From the NCBI GenBank assembly GCA_008501825.1, contig QQUA01000016.1, forward strand, positions 186,001-250,000: DNA of 64,000 nt, given 5' to 3'. Below are positions 44,397-56,301 of the stretch, piece by piece. The position numbers and the translations under genes are program-made. This DNA comes from Planctomycetota bacterium (GTDB lineage Bacteria > Planctomycetota > UBA1135). Position 1 is the stretch's first letter. Each line of letters starts with the position of its first letter. A model generated the notes under the pieces. That model was not told where the DNA came from. It saw only the letters and a program-made list of their open reading frames with translations, and did no database searches.

Positions 44397-47060
44397 TTAT
44401 TCGGTGCCGGTGCCGGTGCCGCCTCCGGGCGGTTCCTCGTCTTGCAGCATGCGCTTTCCGGACAGGAAGCCCGTGCCTTCCATGGCCAAGCCAATCCACT
44501 GGAGACTGGAGCCGGGTGGAGTGAACTCCAAAATGGCATTCGGCCGAATGGCGAAGGAGGCATAAACCTGGTCGCCGTCGTCGACGAAAGAAATTTCCCA
44601 AGGTGGAGAACTCGAAGCCTTCCTTTTGATTTCCAACAGACGGGCACTCTGCCCTTCTAAAGCCGGCATGGTGGTCACCAGCACGCGCCTGGATCGAGTC
44701 GCTGCCAGCGGGCCGAGCAAGGCCAAAGTCTCCCCTTCCACCCAATCATTTTGATCCACCAACACCTGACTGGCGATTTGAGGCACGGCAAAGCTCCAGT
44801 CGACGTCGATCAGCCGTACCTCCCGGAGCAAACCGCCCAGATCGTTGCGAGAAAGCCACAAGCGATCGGCGGTGTGGGCATCGCAAGCCAGCCAACCGCC
44901 GTCGGAAGCGGCCCAAGAAGCAAGAAAGTGAACTCCGCTGAGATCGGATTCGACGGCGAACAAGCCGCTCTTGGAGTTATAGACGTAAAAACGATCGGAC
45001 AAACTTTGGTAGCAAAGGCTGATCACGGCATCGCCGTCGGCATGATTCAAAACCACTTCCGAACCGGGGATTTTGGTCCAGGTGAAGCTGGTCGCCCCGG
45101 CGCCGTCGTCGACGGCAAGCCACAATCCGGAAGGATCGATGCCCCCCTCTTGGTCGCCACGAATCGCCACCATCAATTCAAAATCTCCGAAGGCCGTTTC
45201 CCGGCCGGCAACCGCTACCGGTTCCCACTGGCTTTCGAATCCGGGCATGCCGAAGAAGGGTTCCCCGGCGAGGTCTTGATCCAACATCACGGTCCAAAGC
45301 CCATAACCGTCTTGGCGAAGGACAGCGCCGGCTTCGTTTTGTTGACTGATTTTGCTGAAGTACAGATGGTCATTCGAAAAGGCGAATCCGGAAGCAAAGG
45401 CGCCGCCACCTTGAGGCCGATCCCAATCTCGAATGGCGGCGAAGGGATTGCCCTCGGCATCCGGGTCAAAGGAAAGCAAATGCCAATCAGCCACCCCCAC
45501 CCAAACGACTCCATCCGGAGCCAAGCCCAAGCTCCGGCCGACGGTAAGTTGCAAGCGATTGCACTTCAATTTCCATTGCGTTCCGACTGAAGTGGTGCCT
45601 CCACCTTCGAACAGGAACAGGTTGCCGCCGTACAAACTTTGGTTGGCCGCCACGCCGATCTGCAAACCGAAGGCATAAGGATTCCAACGAAGGTGGGTGG
45701 CTCGAAAATCAAAGCGGCCGAAGCCGTTACTCACTTGAGCGGTGGCATCGCCTGCCTTGAGGTAGCGGCTGTCGGCCCGCCACCAGCTTTCCAACGGCGG
45801 GCCGGTTCCGGAAACCAAGTCCAAGGGCCCATCCGGAGTCAAATCGAACCAAGCGGCACTGGCCGAAGAAGCGCCTGCCAAATCGGAGCTTCGTACGAAC
45901 AACACCGACTCGTGCTTTTCTTCCTCCTGGCCGGGAACTGGCGTCTCAGCGGTCAGAGGCAAATTGCAGCCGGCCAATAGAAAGTCGGTACCCAATCCAA
46001 GGAAATTCAGGACATCGATCGAAGTCCACCATGGCTCCACGCCGGCGATGCGCTCGGAGCCCAACAAAATCCGCTGATTCGAGGGAGTTCCCCCTAGATC
46101 GTGGCGCTGCCAAACGCCTTCGGGACCGGCGGCGAAATACAACTGATCGCCGCTTCGGACCACTTCTTCCACATGAGTGTCGATGCCCGGAACGGAAAAG
46201 ATTTGGCTGGCGGAAACCGGCGCCACCGGCAAACCGTTGCCATCAAAATGCTCCACGGTGATTTCCCACAAGCCGTTGTTCAGCAAACCCAGATAAAGTC
46301 GATCGCGGTCAAAATCCGCCGCCAAGCCCCGGGACAAAACCGGGTTGGTCAAGAAATCTCCGGAAGCGTCTTTGTATTCCGTCCCGTAGGGGAAAAGGCT
46401 GTTCAAAGCAGCCGGACCGAACACAGGCACCGGTTTTCCCCCCACTTGGTGGAATTCGATCTGGAGGGTAGGCGCAAAACTGATTTTCCCGGCGAACAAA
46501 CCGGAGTGATAGCTGGCCAAGTACAGCAGATCCGAATTTGGATCGGCCGGCGTCAAATCCAAAGCCATCAAGTTTCCAACCGACCTGGGAAAGCCGTCGG
46601 CGTAGTAGGGTGAAATGTCCACCGGGGCCAACCCATCCGTGAAAATTTCCTTGTTCTTTTTGCCGGAGAACGGGATCTCATCGGTCAAAAGCCGCCAGCT
46701 TTGACCGTGATCTTCGGAAACGAACAAACCGCTCCCATTGCCGACTCTGCCGCAAGCTAAAAACGCCAACCCGGGAACGGTTGGGTGGAACAGCAAGCTG
46801 GCCACGCTGAGATGGCTTTCGGCAAAAAGCCCGGCGTTCGCCGCTTGCCAAGTTTCCCCGTAGTCTTCCGAGCGGTGGACTCCGGAGACGTCGCCGCCCA
46901 ACAGCAGGGCACCCGATTGGAATGGATCCCAGGCGACCACCGTGGTTCCCCCACCGCCATGAAGACCGCTCTGCTCGAACTCGAAGTCTTGGGCGGTCAA
47001 AGGCAGAGGAGAAAAAAGGACAAAAGCAAAAAGAAGTTTGGGGGGGAGTAATGTGTTCAT
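44397..47060 (-). CDS. Large exported BNR-repeat beta-propeller protein
   Basis: An 887-residue protein with a signal peptide (cleavage near LTAQD). Asp-box/BNR repeats of sialidase and VPS10 type are seen: HRSEDYGETWQAA and FVSEDHGQSWRLL, with further degenerate copies. Long propeller proteins of this type bind or hydrolyse glycans, or act as sortilin-like receptors; no catalytic set is visible. It ends in a Gly/Thr-rich tail (GGGTGTGTE). It is convergent with the PmoA operon; a shared substrate is possible but unproven. Confidence 0.85.
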   Translation of the reverse strand: MNTLLPPKLLFAFVLFSPLPLTAQDFEFEQSGLHGGGGTTVVAWDPFQSGALLLGGDVSGVHRSEDYGETWQAANAGLFAESHLSVASLLFHPTVPGLAFLACGRVGNGSGLFVSEDHGQSWRLLTDEIPFSGKKNKEIFTDGLAPVDISPYYADGFPRSVGNLMALDLTPADPNSDLLYLASYHSGLFAGKISFAPTLQIEFHQVGGKPVPVFGPAALNSLFPYGTEYKDASGDFLTNPVLSRGLAADFDRDRLYLGLLNNGLWEITVEHFDGNGLPVAPVSASQIFSVPGIDTHVEEVVRSGDQLYFAAGPEGVWQRHDLGGTPSNQRILLGSERIAGVEPWWTSIDVLNFLGLGTDFLLAGCNLPLTAETPVPGQEEEKHESVLFVRSSDLAGASSASAAWFDLTPDGPLDLVSGTGPPLESWWRADSRYLKAGDATAQVSNGFGRFDFRATHLRWNPYAFGLQIGVAANQSLYGGNLFLFEGGGTTSVGTQWKLKCNRLQLTVGRSLGLAPDGVVWVGVADWHLLSFDPDAEGNPFAAIRDWDRPQGGGAFASGFAFSNDHLYFSKISQQNEAGAVLRQDGYGLWTVMLDQDLAGEPFFGMPGFESQWEPVAVAGRETAFGDFELMVAIRGDQEGGIDPSGLWLAVDDGAGATSFTWTKIPGSEVVLNHADGDAVISLCYQSLSDRFYVYNSKSGLFAVESDLSGVHFLASWAASDGGWLACDAHTADRLWLSRNDLGGLLREVRLIDVDWSFAVPQIASQVLVDQNDWVEGETLALLGPLAATRSRRVLVTTMPALEGQSARLLEIKRKASSSPPWEISFVDDGDQVYASFAIRPNAILEFTPPGSSLQWIGLAMEGTGFLSGKRMLQDEEPPGGGTGTGTE

Positions 47061-47162
47061 GAATCGGTAACGCTTGGCTTTCGACTACAAGCGTTTTCTT
47101 TCATAGCTTCCAAGCCCGGAAGCGGTTTCCAATCATTCCTGGATTTCTTATTCAAAATCAAA

Positions 47163-47188
47163 AAGCCGCACCCCCAAGGGAACGGCTT
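47163..47188 (-). terminator. Terminator of tRNA-Thr
   Basis: The stem aagccg / cggctt with an inner GGG-CCC pairing is followed on the minus strand by TTTTGATTTTGAA, just beyond the CCA end of the tRNA. Confidence 0.65.
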
Positions 47189-47191
47189 GAT

Positions 47192-47266
47192 TGGAGCCAG
47201 AGACGGGATTTGAACCCGTGACCGCCGCTTTACGAAAGCGGTGCTCTACCACTGAGCTACTCTGGC
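47192..47266 (-). tRNA. tRNA-Thr (anticodon CGT)
   Basis: A 75-nt cloverleaf with encoded CCA. The acceptor GCCAGAG pairs with CTCTGGC, the D stem is GCTC/GAGC, the anticodon stem CCGCT/AGCGG encloses TTCGTAA (anticodon CGT), and the T stem is ACGGG/CCCGT. The discriminator is T. Confidence 0.97.
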
Positions 47267-47373
47267 GAAGGAAAATCCGCCGGGATCGAGGACCCAAGGC
47301 GAGGAGGCCTACCGGCAAAGCAGGCAGGCCTCCAAAGCGTCTTCATGCAAGCGACCGTTTGGCCGAAGATCGC

Positions 47374-49398
47374 TTAGCCCTGAGGGGCAACCGAAGCGGC
47401 CATGTGGTTGCCGCCCATCATGCCGAGGGCCCGGGCAGCGGCCATCGACAAGTTACGGTCATCGGAATTCATGGCTGCTTCCAATACGCCTGCATCCACC
47501 ATGGTGCCGGCGTTGCGAGCCAAGATGCCGGCTACGGCGTTGGCAGCGGCAGCCCGGGCTTCCATGCTGCGATCGATGTTGCCGACCACGCCCATCAAAG
47601 CATCCAATTGGGCGGCATAGCCCACCGCGCTCAAGGCGCCCATGACCGGGACCGAGACGGCGTCTTCCCGCTGAATGGCGGAACCAAGGCTATCGCTGAC
47701 CGAAGCGACCGAGCTGGCTTGAGCCGTGGCCAAGCGAGCCAGGGAATCTGCAGCAGCGGCGGCGGTGTTCATGAAGCTTTGGCGTTCGCTGCCCCAAGCT
47801 CCCAATCCACCGACCAGGTCCTCGGCGGTCAGGCTTTCGACCACTTCGGCTCCGTCGATGTCGCCGGTTTCCTCATTGCCGTACACGAAAATCGGAACTT
47901 CGCTGAGGTCATCGCGACGGCGGATTTCTTTGACGATGCGCCGAGCGTAGAAGTCAGGAAGCGGATCGGCCAGGACGAAAGCATCGGCGTAAGGAGCGCG
48001 AGCCAGGTTCACCAAGGCATCGGCGCCATCCATGCCCGAAACCACCACGATGCCCATGGAAGACAAGGCGGCGCTCAGGGCTTGGGCACGAGCCGGATCG
48101 GTATCGACCACGTGCACCATCCGCAGGGCTTCCAGGCTGACCGCTTCGGCGAGGGCTTGCACCACGGCCGGGCTGGCATCTCCGGCACCGGCCAAAGCAT
48201 TGGCGGCGGCGAAGCGCAGGCTGGGAATGGAGCTGGAAACGGCGGCCGACAATCCGGAGAAGTTCACCAGACCGGGACCGGCCATCAAGCCAATGAGAGC
48301 TTCGGAAGTGGCGACGTCGCCCCGATCCATGGCCTGAAGCAAGGCCTGATCCATCGAAGCTTGCGGCAAGGTCAAGGCCGCCCGGCGCTGGGCGAAGTAG
48401 GCATCTTCGACGTCGGCGTTACCCCGCTCCATTTCCGCGGCCAGGACCGCCAACTCGGTGCCGTAGACCATGGACAGGCCCACGGAAGCTTCCGCCACGC
48501 CGTAACCCAAGGCCCGCAGGAACTCGGCTTTGGCCATTTCCAGAGGAACGGTGGCCCGAGGCACGTCGTAGGGCTCCAGGCTGGCACCGTCGATGGTCCA
48601 CATGACGCCGTGGTTTTCCACTCCGGCCATGCCACCGGCGGCATCCTGGTTGTAGTACTTCCAACCTTGCTCCATGGCCAAGGCCCCGGCGCTGTTGGGA
48701 TCACCGCCAAAGCTCATCGCCATCTGCCGGTTTTGGCCGTCGCTGTCGGAAGCGGCGATGTGGGCCATCAGGGAATGGACCCTTTCATCATCCATTTGCG
48801 ACAGGGCCATCATGGCTCCTTGGCGCACCCGAGCGTCGTCGGAAGTGGCGGCCACCGTCAGCGGCGCCAGCACGCTGGAGCCGAGGCGGGACAAGGCGTA
48901 CACCGCAGCGAAACGGCGGTCCTCATTGGGAGCCGCCAATTCTCGGACCAAGGGCTGGGCACCGAAGGGCCCGAACCGACTGAGGCGGAAAATCGCCTGT
49001 TGGCGGGAGGAAGCGGAGCCGGTGAGGCAGGCCTGGGCAAGCTCCGAAGCGGCTTCCGGATCGCGCAAGGCCTCTCGGCCCGCCGCGGCACTCGCCGCCA
49101 AAATCTCTTCAGCGAAAGTCTGGAATTCGCCGCCTTCGACCATGAGCTCGATCAAGGCGTCCTGACTTTCGGTGAACAGCTTCAGGGCGTCGTCCCTGGA
49201 AGGATCCAGGCTGACGACTTGGCGGAATTTCGACTGCGCTTCTTCGAGATTTCCGTCCCGGAAGGCCCTCATGCCTTGCTGGAAAAGCTCATGAGGATCT
49301 TGTTGTGCCCAAAGACTTCCGGCAGGGAGCAGGACCAAAGAAGCTGCCAGAAGCAGGCGACGCGGCAGCCTCCGGTGGGACCGATGGATGTGGATCAT
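47374..49398 (-). CDS. Exported TPR/HEAT-repeat protein with an embedded receiver-like domain
   Basis: A 674-residue protein. The signal peptide ends near LWAQQ. A TPR unit follows (PHELFQQGMRAFRDGNLEEA), then HEAT repeats (RRFAAVYALSRLGSS, VRQGAMMALSQMDDE, SLRFAAANALAGAG and at the C-terminus AAAANAVAGILARN). Between them (about 420-530) lies a segment with the layout of a response-regulator receiver: HVVDTDPARAQALSAALSS, DAFVLADPLPDF with an Asp at the phosphoacceptor position, and SEVPIFVYGNEE. Receivers are cytosolic, so this exported copy is probably a pseudo-receiver for protein binding. I set ATG 49398; a longer frame adds residues before the signal peptide. The gap 49399-49554 shows no gene. 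Confidence 0.8.
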   Translation of the reverse strand: MIHIHRSHRRLPRRLLLAASLVLLPAGSLWAQQDPHELFQQGMRAFRDGNLEEAQSKFRQVVSLDPSRDDALKLFTESQDALIELMVEGGEFQTFAEEILAASAAAGREALRDPEAASELAQACLTGSASSRQQAIFRLSRFGPFGAQPLVRELAAPNEDRRFAAVYALSRLGSSVLAPLTVAATSDDARVRQGAMMALSQMDDERVHSLMAHIAASDSDGQNRQMAMSFGGDPNSAGALAMEQGWKYYNQDAAGGMAGVENHGVMWTIDGASLEPYDVPRATVPLEMAKAEFLRALGYGVAEASVGLSMVYGTELAVLAAEMERGNADVEDAYFAQRRAALTLPQASMDQALLQAMDRGDVATSEALIGLMAGPGLVNFSGLSAAVSSSIPSLRFAAANALAGAGDASPAVVQALAEAVSLEALRMVHVVDTDPARAQALSAALSSMGIVVVSGMDGADALVNLARAPYADAFVLADPLPDFYARRIVKEIRRRDDLSEVPIFVYGNEETGDIDGAEVVESLTAEDLVGGLGAWGSERQSFMNTAAAAADSLARLATAQASSVASVSDSLGSAIQREDAVSVPVMGALSAVGYAAQLDALMGVVGNIDRSMEARAAAANAVAGILARNAGTMVDAGVLEAAMNSDDRNLSMAAARALGMMGGNHMAASVAPQG

Positions 49399-49554
49399 GC
49401 AACTACTCAGCGAGTTGAGCCAAAGGGGGGGTACCCGTGGCCAGGTCAACCATGCTTGGCAGGAAGGTTCGCCCCGAAGGGGACGAACTCCGTACCCGGA
49501 CCCATTAGTGGTCCTGGACGCGGTAGCAACATGATAGGAACGGCCGAATACGGG

Positions 49555-50712
49555 TCAAGAAATCGGCGGCGGAGTCCAGCGTCCGAGGATCGCCGGGGCG
49601 GAAACTCCGGTGGTTTCGGGCCAGGAAGCCGGTTGGCCGAGGAGAAAAGCGTCGGCCAGCAGGGCGAAGGCCATCGCTTCCCGGAGGTCCGGATCCCAGC
49701 CGCTCTCGGCAAAGGGGCGCAACGGCCGGCTCTCGCCGAGGGCGGTGACCAGGGCTTTTCGGAGGGTGGGGTTTCGGGCTCCGCCGCCGGCGAGGTAGAC
49801 CGGCCCCTCGGACCAATTCGCCCGTTCCAGCGAATCCGCCACCGCCCAGGCCGCCAGCTCGACCAAGGTGGCCAGTTGGTCGGCCACCGTTAAATCCGGC
49901 GCCAGGTTGTCGATGCGATCGAGCAAAGGGGCTCCAAAGCGTTCCAATCCGGTGCTGCGCGGCAACTTCCGGCTGAAGAAAGGGTCCTTTTTGAGAGCCC
50001 GCAGCAGCTCTTCCTGCACTTGCCCCGACGCCGCCAGACGCCCGTCCTGGTCGAACGGTCCGAGACCGCGGCGGCGGCAAAGTTCGTCCATGGGGCCGTT
50101 CGCCGGCCCGCAATCCCAAGCTCGCGGCGGCCGCTGGCCTTGAATCAAACTCAGATTGGCAATGCCGCCCAAATTCAAAACCGCCACCGAGGCGGTGGCG
50201 CTTCGGAAACAAAGCCAATCGGCCAAGGGCGACAGCGGAGCCCCCTGACCGCCGGCGGCCAAATCGCTCCAACGAAAATCCGCCACCACCGGACAGCCCA
50301 AAGCCGCCGCCAATACCGCCGGATCTCCCCACTGCAAGGTGCCTCCGGCAGGGACGCCGTCATGATGAAAAATGGTTTGACCGTGACTACCGGCGGCGAA
50401 TAAATCCTGCGGCTGAATTCCTTCCCGCTGTAAAAAATCGGCGGCGGTCCGTCCCATCCACCGCCCTAAAGCGAATTGCAGCGCCGCCAGTTGCTCCAAA
50501 GTGGCTTCTGAAGCGGTTCGCACCTGAGTTTGCAATTCCGCCGGCATGGCCACCATGTCCCCGGCCAACGGAGCAATTCGTTCAGGATAAGGATGACCTT
50601 CCACCTGCAACAAAACCAAATCCAAGGCATCGGCGGAAGTTCCTGAACTCAAGCCCAATAACAGTCGTGGCCCCGATCCAGGGGACCAGGGCCACGGGGG
50701 TCGAACGGCCAT
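49555..50712 (-). CDS. anmK: Anhydro-N-acetylmuramic acid kinase
   Basis: Opens and phosphorylates 1,6-anhydro-MurNAc during cell-wall recycling. The 385-residue protein has the N-terminal phosphate-binding motif GLSSGTSADALD, then GSHGQTIFHH and GDPAVLAAALG, and a C-terminal YLAGGGARNPTL, all typical of AnmK. Presence implies peptidoglycan turnover in a Gram-negative envelope. It follows the LysM gene by 8 nt in the same direction. Confidence 0.92.
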   Translation of the reverse strand: MAVRPPWPWSPGSGPRLLLGLSSGTSADALDLVLLQVEGHPYPERIAPLAGDMVAMPAELQTQVRTASEATLEQLAALQFALGRWMGRTAADFLQREGIQPQDLFAAGSHGQTIFHHDGVPAGGTLQWGDPAVLAAALGCPVVADFRWSDLAAGGQGAPLSPLADWLCFRSATASVAVLNLGGIANLSLIQGQRPPRAWDCGPANGPMDELCRRRGLGPFDQDGRLAASGQVQEELLRALKKDPFFSRKLPRSTGLERFGAPLLDRIDNLAPDLTVADQLATLVELAAWAVADSLERANWSEGPVYLAGGGARNPTLRKALVTALGESRPLRPFAESGWDPDLREAMAFALLADAFLLGQPASWPETTGVSAPAILGRWTPPPIS

Positions 50713-50720
50713 CGGCGCCT

Positions 50721-51551
50721 TTATTCCGGGATGCGCAAGCGCATGCCGATGCGCAAAACCGCCTTGTCGCTGGCTAATTGATCAGGATTGGCGGCAATGA
50801 TGGCGCGGACGCCTTCCGGCACGTCTTTCTTGCCTTTGAAATACTTGGAAGAAAGATCCCAAAGATTGTCTCCCGCTTTCACCACGTGAATCCGACCTTG
50901 GCTTTTGGCAGGCGGCGTGGCTTTCGGAGTCGCCTTTTGGGAAGCGGATTTCCGAGCGTGAAACACTTTCGGATTCGGAATGGTCAACACGTCGCCGATT
51001 TGCAGGCGACGGGGATCCATCCCAGGATTCAGCTCGACGATGTTCTTGGCATAAGCCTCGGAACCCAACAAGCGTTCGGCGATTTGGGCCGGGTTGTCGC
51101 CGGATTTCAAGGTGTAGGAAATGGTTTCCGGCAAGGATTCAATCTCGGCGTCCGGGGAAAATCCGACCACTTCCGCCGCTTCCGGATTTGGTGAAGAATC
51201 AAAGTTCTCCAAGGCTTCCGATCCTTCGCTGCCGAAATCTTGGTCCTGAGGCCAATCCAACTCGACCTTGCTGGCGATTTCCGCCGATTCGGCCTGCTCA
51301 TGGGAAGCCCGATTGGCTCCCGGCTGCATCAGCAAAGCAGGAGGACTGTTTTCGTCGCCCCACTCGGTCGGGTGGTTTTGAACCGAAAGGCGGGCCTGAA
51401 CCTCATTGCCTTGGCCGGAGTTTTGGTTGGATCCATCACCAGGATCCGAAGGACCGGTCAAACCCTGCACCAAAACCACCCCCACCAAGAGGCAAACCAA
51501 GGCCAGGGCGCCTCCTACAATCTGCTTTTCCAATCTGCCCATGCGAACCAC
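50721..51551 (-). CDS. Membrane-anchored protein with two LysM domains
   Basis: A 276-residue protein. A single N-terminal helix (about 13-31, VGGALALVCLLVGVVLVQG) anchors it. An acidic, Gln/Ser-rich linker is followed by two LysM domains: about 138-190 (SYTLKSGDNPAQIAERLL, LQIGDVLTIPNP) and about 220-276 (HVVKAGDNLWDLSSKYF, RIGMRLRIP). LysM binds peptidoglycan, in keeping with the next gene, anmK. I chose the GTG at 51551 because AGGAGA lies 6 nt upstream; a TTG (51572) and an ATG (51542) are alternatives. Confidence 0.88.
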   Translation of the reverse strand: MVRMGRLEKQIVGGALALVCLLVGVVLVQGLTGPSDPGDGSNQNSGQGNEVQARLSVQNHPTEWGDENSPPALLMQPGANRASHEQAESAEIASKVELDWPQDQDFGSEGSEALENFDSSPNPEAAEVVGFSPDAEIESLPETISYTLKSGDNPAQIAERLLGSEAYAKNIVELNPGMDPRRLQIGDVLTIPNPKVFHARKSASQKATPKATPPAKSQGRIHVVKAGDNLWDLSSKYFKGKKDVPEGVRAIIAANPDQLASDKAVLRIGMRLRIPE

Positions 51552-51576
51552 AGCGTGTCTCCTGGAGGCCAATATA

Positions 51577-51612
51577 TGGTGTAAGAGGTGGAATTCGAAC
51601 CCGTTTTATTGG
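51577..51612 (-). pseudogene. tRNA 3'-half-like remnant
   Basis: On the minus strand the sequence has a T-loop-like GGGTTCGAATTCC, an acceptor-like CTCTTAC and a terminal ACCA. The T stem is degenerate and no matching 5' acceptor strand is found within 100 nt, so it is not a working tRNA. It lies in the 98-nt gap between the kinase-like gene and the LysM gene. Confidence 0.3.
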
Positions 51613-51649
51613 GTTTCTTCGAATTGTGGTGAATTCCTACCATCGACCA

Positions 51650-52357
51650 CTAGGGAAGCCCCCCGTTCTCCTTTTCTTTTGAGTCTCCTGTTTCCCTCAA
51701 GCGGCGGGCGGCAGCTTCCTTTTCACCCCGGGGCCGGTGCTTGGAAAAAACCCAGAACCTTCGCAGGCGTTGGGCTTTCATCACCGCTTTGGCCTCTTCC
51801 GGCCGCAGGGCATCCGGTGCGTAACGCGCCAGATACTTCAAGACCGCTTGCCGGTCCACCCAAGACAATAGCGGCCCCAACCAAAGTCGACTTAAGGTTC
51901 CGCAGCGGAAAGATGCACCAAAGTCCACCAATGTCAGCCGCCCCACCTCATCGACCAAGATGTTTTGTTTCTGCCGCAGATCCAAGTGGTACACCCCGCG
52001 CTGGTGAATCGCCTGCAAGATGTGAAACAATTCATCGGCTAGACGGCGAGGTTCCGAAGAAAAAATTTGCCGCTCCAGGACTTGGCCTTGAATGAATTCG
52101 CAATCCCAGTGATCGCGACTGGATTCCAATAATCGGGGTATACCGGCCAGTCCTTCCAAGGTGGCTAAAACCCGGCGTTCCCGGTGCAACAACCACCTGG
52201 CCAGCCAGCGTCCGCGCATCGGCAAACTGGCCACTTCTTTCCGCAGGCGGGTAGAGCCGTCGCTGTACTGCAACTGCCAAACCGCCGGTTTCCACCGCGA
52301 TCCCCGGCTGAGGCACTGTCGGCCGACGGCTCCAACTTCGGCCGAATCCGCCGTCAT
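51650..52357 (-). CDS. Kdo/WaaP-type lipopolysaccharide kinase-like protein
   Basis: A 235-residue protein-kinase-fold enzyme. HLDLRQKQNIL is the catalytic loop (Asp plus Asn as in Kdo kinase and RIO-type kinases) and VDFGAS is the DFG metal motif. The N-terminal lobe has a Lys-Glu-containing strand (TRLRKEVASLP). In Gram-negative bacteria such enzymes phosphorylate Kdo or heptose in the lipopolysaccharide core, consistent with kdsB nearby. ATGA overlap with the upstream methyltransferase gene fixes the start at 52357. The Lys/Arg/Glu-rich C-terminus looks disordered. Confidence 0.8.
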   Translation of the reverse strand: MTADSAEVGAVGRQCLSRGSRWKPAVWQLQYSDGSTRLRKEVASLPMRGRWLARWLLHRERRVLATLEGLAGIPRLLESSRDHWDCEFIQGQVLERQIFSSEPRRLADELFHILQAIHQRGVYHLDLRQKQNILVDEVGRLTLVDFGASFRCGTLSRLWLGPLLSWVDRQAVLKYLARYAPDALRPEEAKAVMKAQRLRRFWVFSKHRPRGEKEAAARRLRETGDSKEKENGGLP

Positions 52358-52944
52358 CCCTGGCCGAATTGGAAAGGAGACCAAGCCGGCGCGGTCCAGA
52401 TCAACACCAACACGACGGTCAAGATCAGGCCCCAGGGCCATTCGTGATTCTCTCCGACCCGTTGCCAAGAAAAGCGGCGATCATCGCCGGAGCGCCAAGG
52501 TCGAATCCGGGGCAGAAAATCCGGTACGTGGGAAGCGTGCAAATCCAATTGTTCGCCGAACAAGGCCTGCAAACGGGGATATTCGCGGCGAAATTTCCGC
52601 GGCAGATAGACGGCAAGGAAACCCACCACCAGGACCAGACTGAAACCCCAAACCAGCCGTCCCTGCCAACTGGCGTAGTTGCCGGCGGCCAGACCGACCC
52701 CCATCAGGGCCAGGAAACTGCCCAAATAGGCAGGGTTGCGAGTGTGGGCATAGGGTCCGGTGGTTACCAGGGTTTGGTTTTTCTCTAAGTGGCCGAACGC
52801 CCACACGCGGATGGCCCAAGCCAGGGCTACCAGAACGCAACCCACCCCAAAAGTGGGCCACCAAGGATCGGCCAGGCCAATAAGGGCCAAGCCGCTCAGG
52901 TAAACCACAAACTTTCGCCAAGTAATTTGCTTCGATGCCGACAT
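52354..52944 (-). CDS. Isoprenylcysteine methyltransferase-like membrane protein
   Basis: A 196-residue membrane protein of the ICMT/PEMT superfamily. GPYAHTRNPAYLGSFLALMG is the SAM-binding signature (R-x-P-x-Y), preceded by two helices and followed by one more, with a final C-terminal helix. Bacterial members methylate lipids or small molecules; the substrate is unknown. I chose ATG 52944, as the longer frame to 53004 adds a basic stretch without similarity. It is co-transcribed with the WaaP-like kinase and divergent from the lipoprotein-kdsB-pyrG operon. Confidence 0.8.
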   Translation of the reverse strand: MSASKQITWRKFVVYLSGLALIGLADPWWPTFGVGCVLVALAWAIRVWAFGHLEKNQTLVTTGPYAHTRNPAYLGSFLALMGVGLAAGNYASWQGRLVWGFSLVLVVGFLAVYLPRKFRREYPRLQALFGEQLDLHASHVPDFLPRIRPWRSGDDRRFSWQRVGENHEWPWGLILTVVLVLIWTAPAWSPFQFGQG

Positions 52945-53014
52945 CGGTCTTGCGGGCGGAGCCTTCCGCAAGCAAGATTGTCGGGTCGCAGCCACGCGGA
53001 TCAACCTTCAAACC

Positions 53015-53613
53015 ATGCCCAGGAACTTCCTGCTCCTCCTCTCGGCGCTTCTGCTCCCGGCTCTGGCCGCCTGTTCGGCCGGAAACGGCGAGCTTTCCGG
53101 GGAAGAAGCCCAGCGCCAATTCGAAGCCGAAATGGCGGCCGCCGGCATTCATCCGGTCACCGAACCTTGCCGAGTGCTGCTCAAAGACCACCGCACCAAC
53201 ACCACCATTGGGCTGCTGAACGAAGCTCAAGTCACCAAAAGCGAACTCTATTCGAAGCCGTTAGGGTCCAGCGATCCTCTTTATAAAGTCATTCCCAACC
53301 TGGACATGGGCGCCTTGATGTTGGCCCTGGAAGAAGAGGAGTTTTTTCAGGAAGCCCGTCCCAGCAGCGCTCGCACTCCCGGCGCTCGGATGACCATTCT
53401 GGTCGAACGCGGCAGCCAGAGCCACAGCCTGGCCTATACCACCCAGTCGTCGCCCGAGGCGATTGAACAAGTCAATCGTTGCTCGATTGCGGTCCGCGGC
53501 ATGTACGACAAGCACATGGCTTACCAGCGGGTCAACAACGATGGCGGCGCCGCTTTCTTTATTCACGAAAACGATCGCGCTCGCCAGGAAGAGCAGGACG
53601 GACGGAGCCTGCG

Positions 53614-53617
<4 letters not shown>
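53015..53617 (+). CDS. Lipoprotein of unknown function upstream of kdsB
   Basis: A 200-residue protein with a signal peptide and a good lipobox (LAAC, Cys20). The mature part is mixed alpha/beta with no motif I recognise (RVLLKDHRTNTTIGLLNE, RMTILVERGSQSHSLAYTT). Its stop codon overlaps the GTG of kdsB, so translation is coupled. The location suggests an envelope role, but that is only by association. Confidence 0.8.
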
Positions 53618-55997
<2,380 letters not shown>

Positions 55998-56012
55998 GAC
56001 TACGCCTTCAGC

Positions 56013-56291
56013 ATGAATCAAAACCAGAACTTGCCTCCCGGCGGGGATTTCCGCTTGTTCGTCCAGAAGATCAGCATGCAGGGATTCTTCGCCCTTGGCT
56101 TGGTGGAACTTCCCGGTCAAGAAAAGCCGCAACCCAACCTGGCCATGTGCCAGGCGGTGATTCAGGATCTTGAATTGCTGAAGGAAAAGACTTCCGGGAA
56201 TTTAACCGAAGGGGAAGCCATGACCCTGGATAAATTCCTCGGCGATTTGAACAACCACTACCAGCGGGTGGCCCAGGCCCAAGCGGAATAG
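56013..56291 (+). CDS. DUF1844 family small protein
   Basis: A 92-residue protein that matches DUF1844: an N-terminal helix (LFVQKISMQGFFALGLVELP), then DLELLKEKTSGNLTEGE and a final helix. Function is unknown. It follows pyrG after 15 nt in the same direction and is probably the last gene of that operon. Confidence 0.82.
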   Translation: MNQNQNLPPGGDFRLFVQKISMQGFFALGLVELPGQEKPQPNLAMCQAVIQDLELLKEKTSGNLTEGEAMTLDKFLGDLNNHYQRVAQAQAE

Positions 56292-56301
56292 TTTCCCGGC
56301 C

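Noticed and set aside
47191..49893. 900-codon plus-strand frame beginning MEPETGFEPVTAALRKR
   Set aside because: The start is translated tRNA-Thr, and the rest mirrors the exported HEAT-repeat gene and anmK on the minus strand; the product has no family-like motif.
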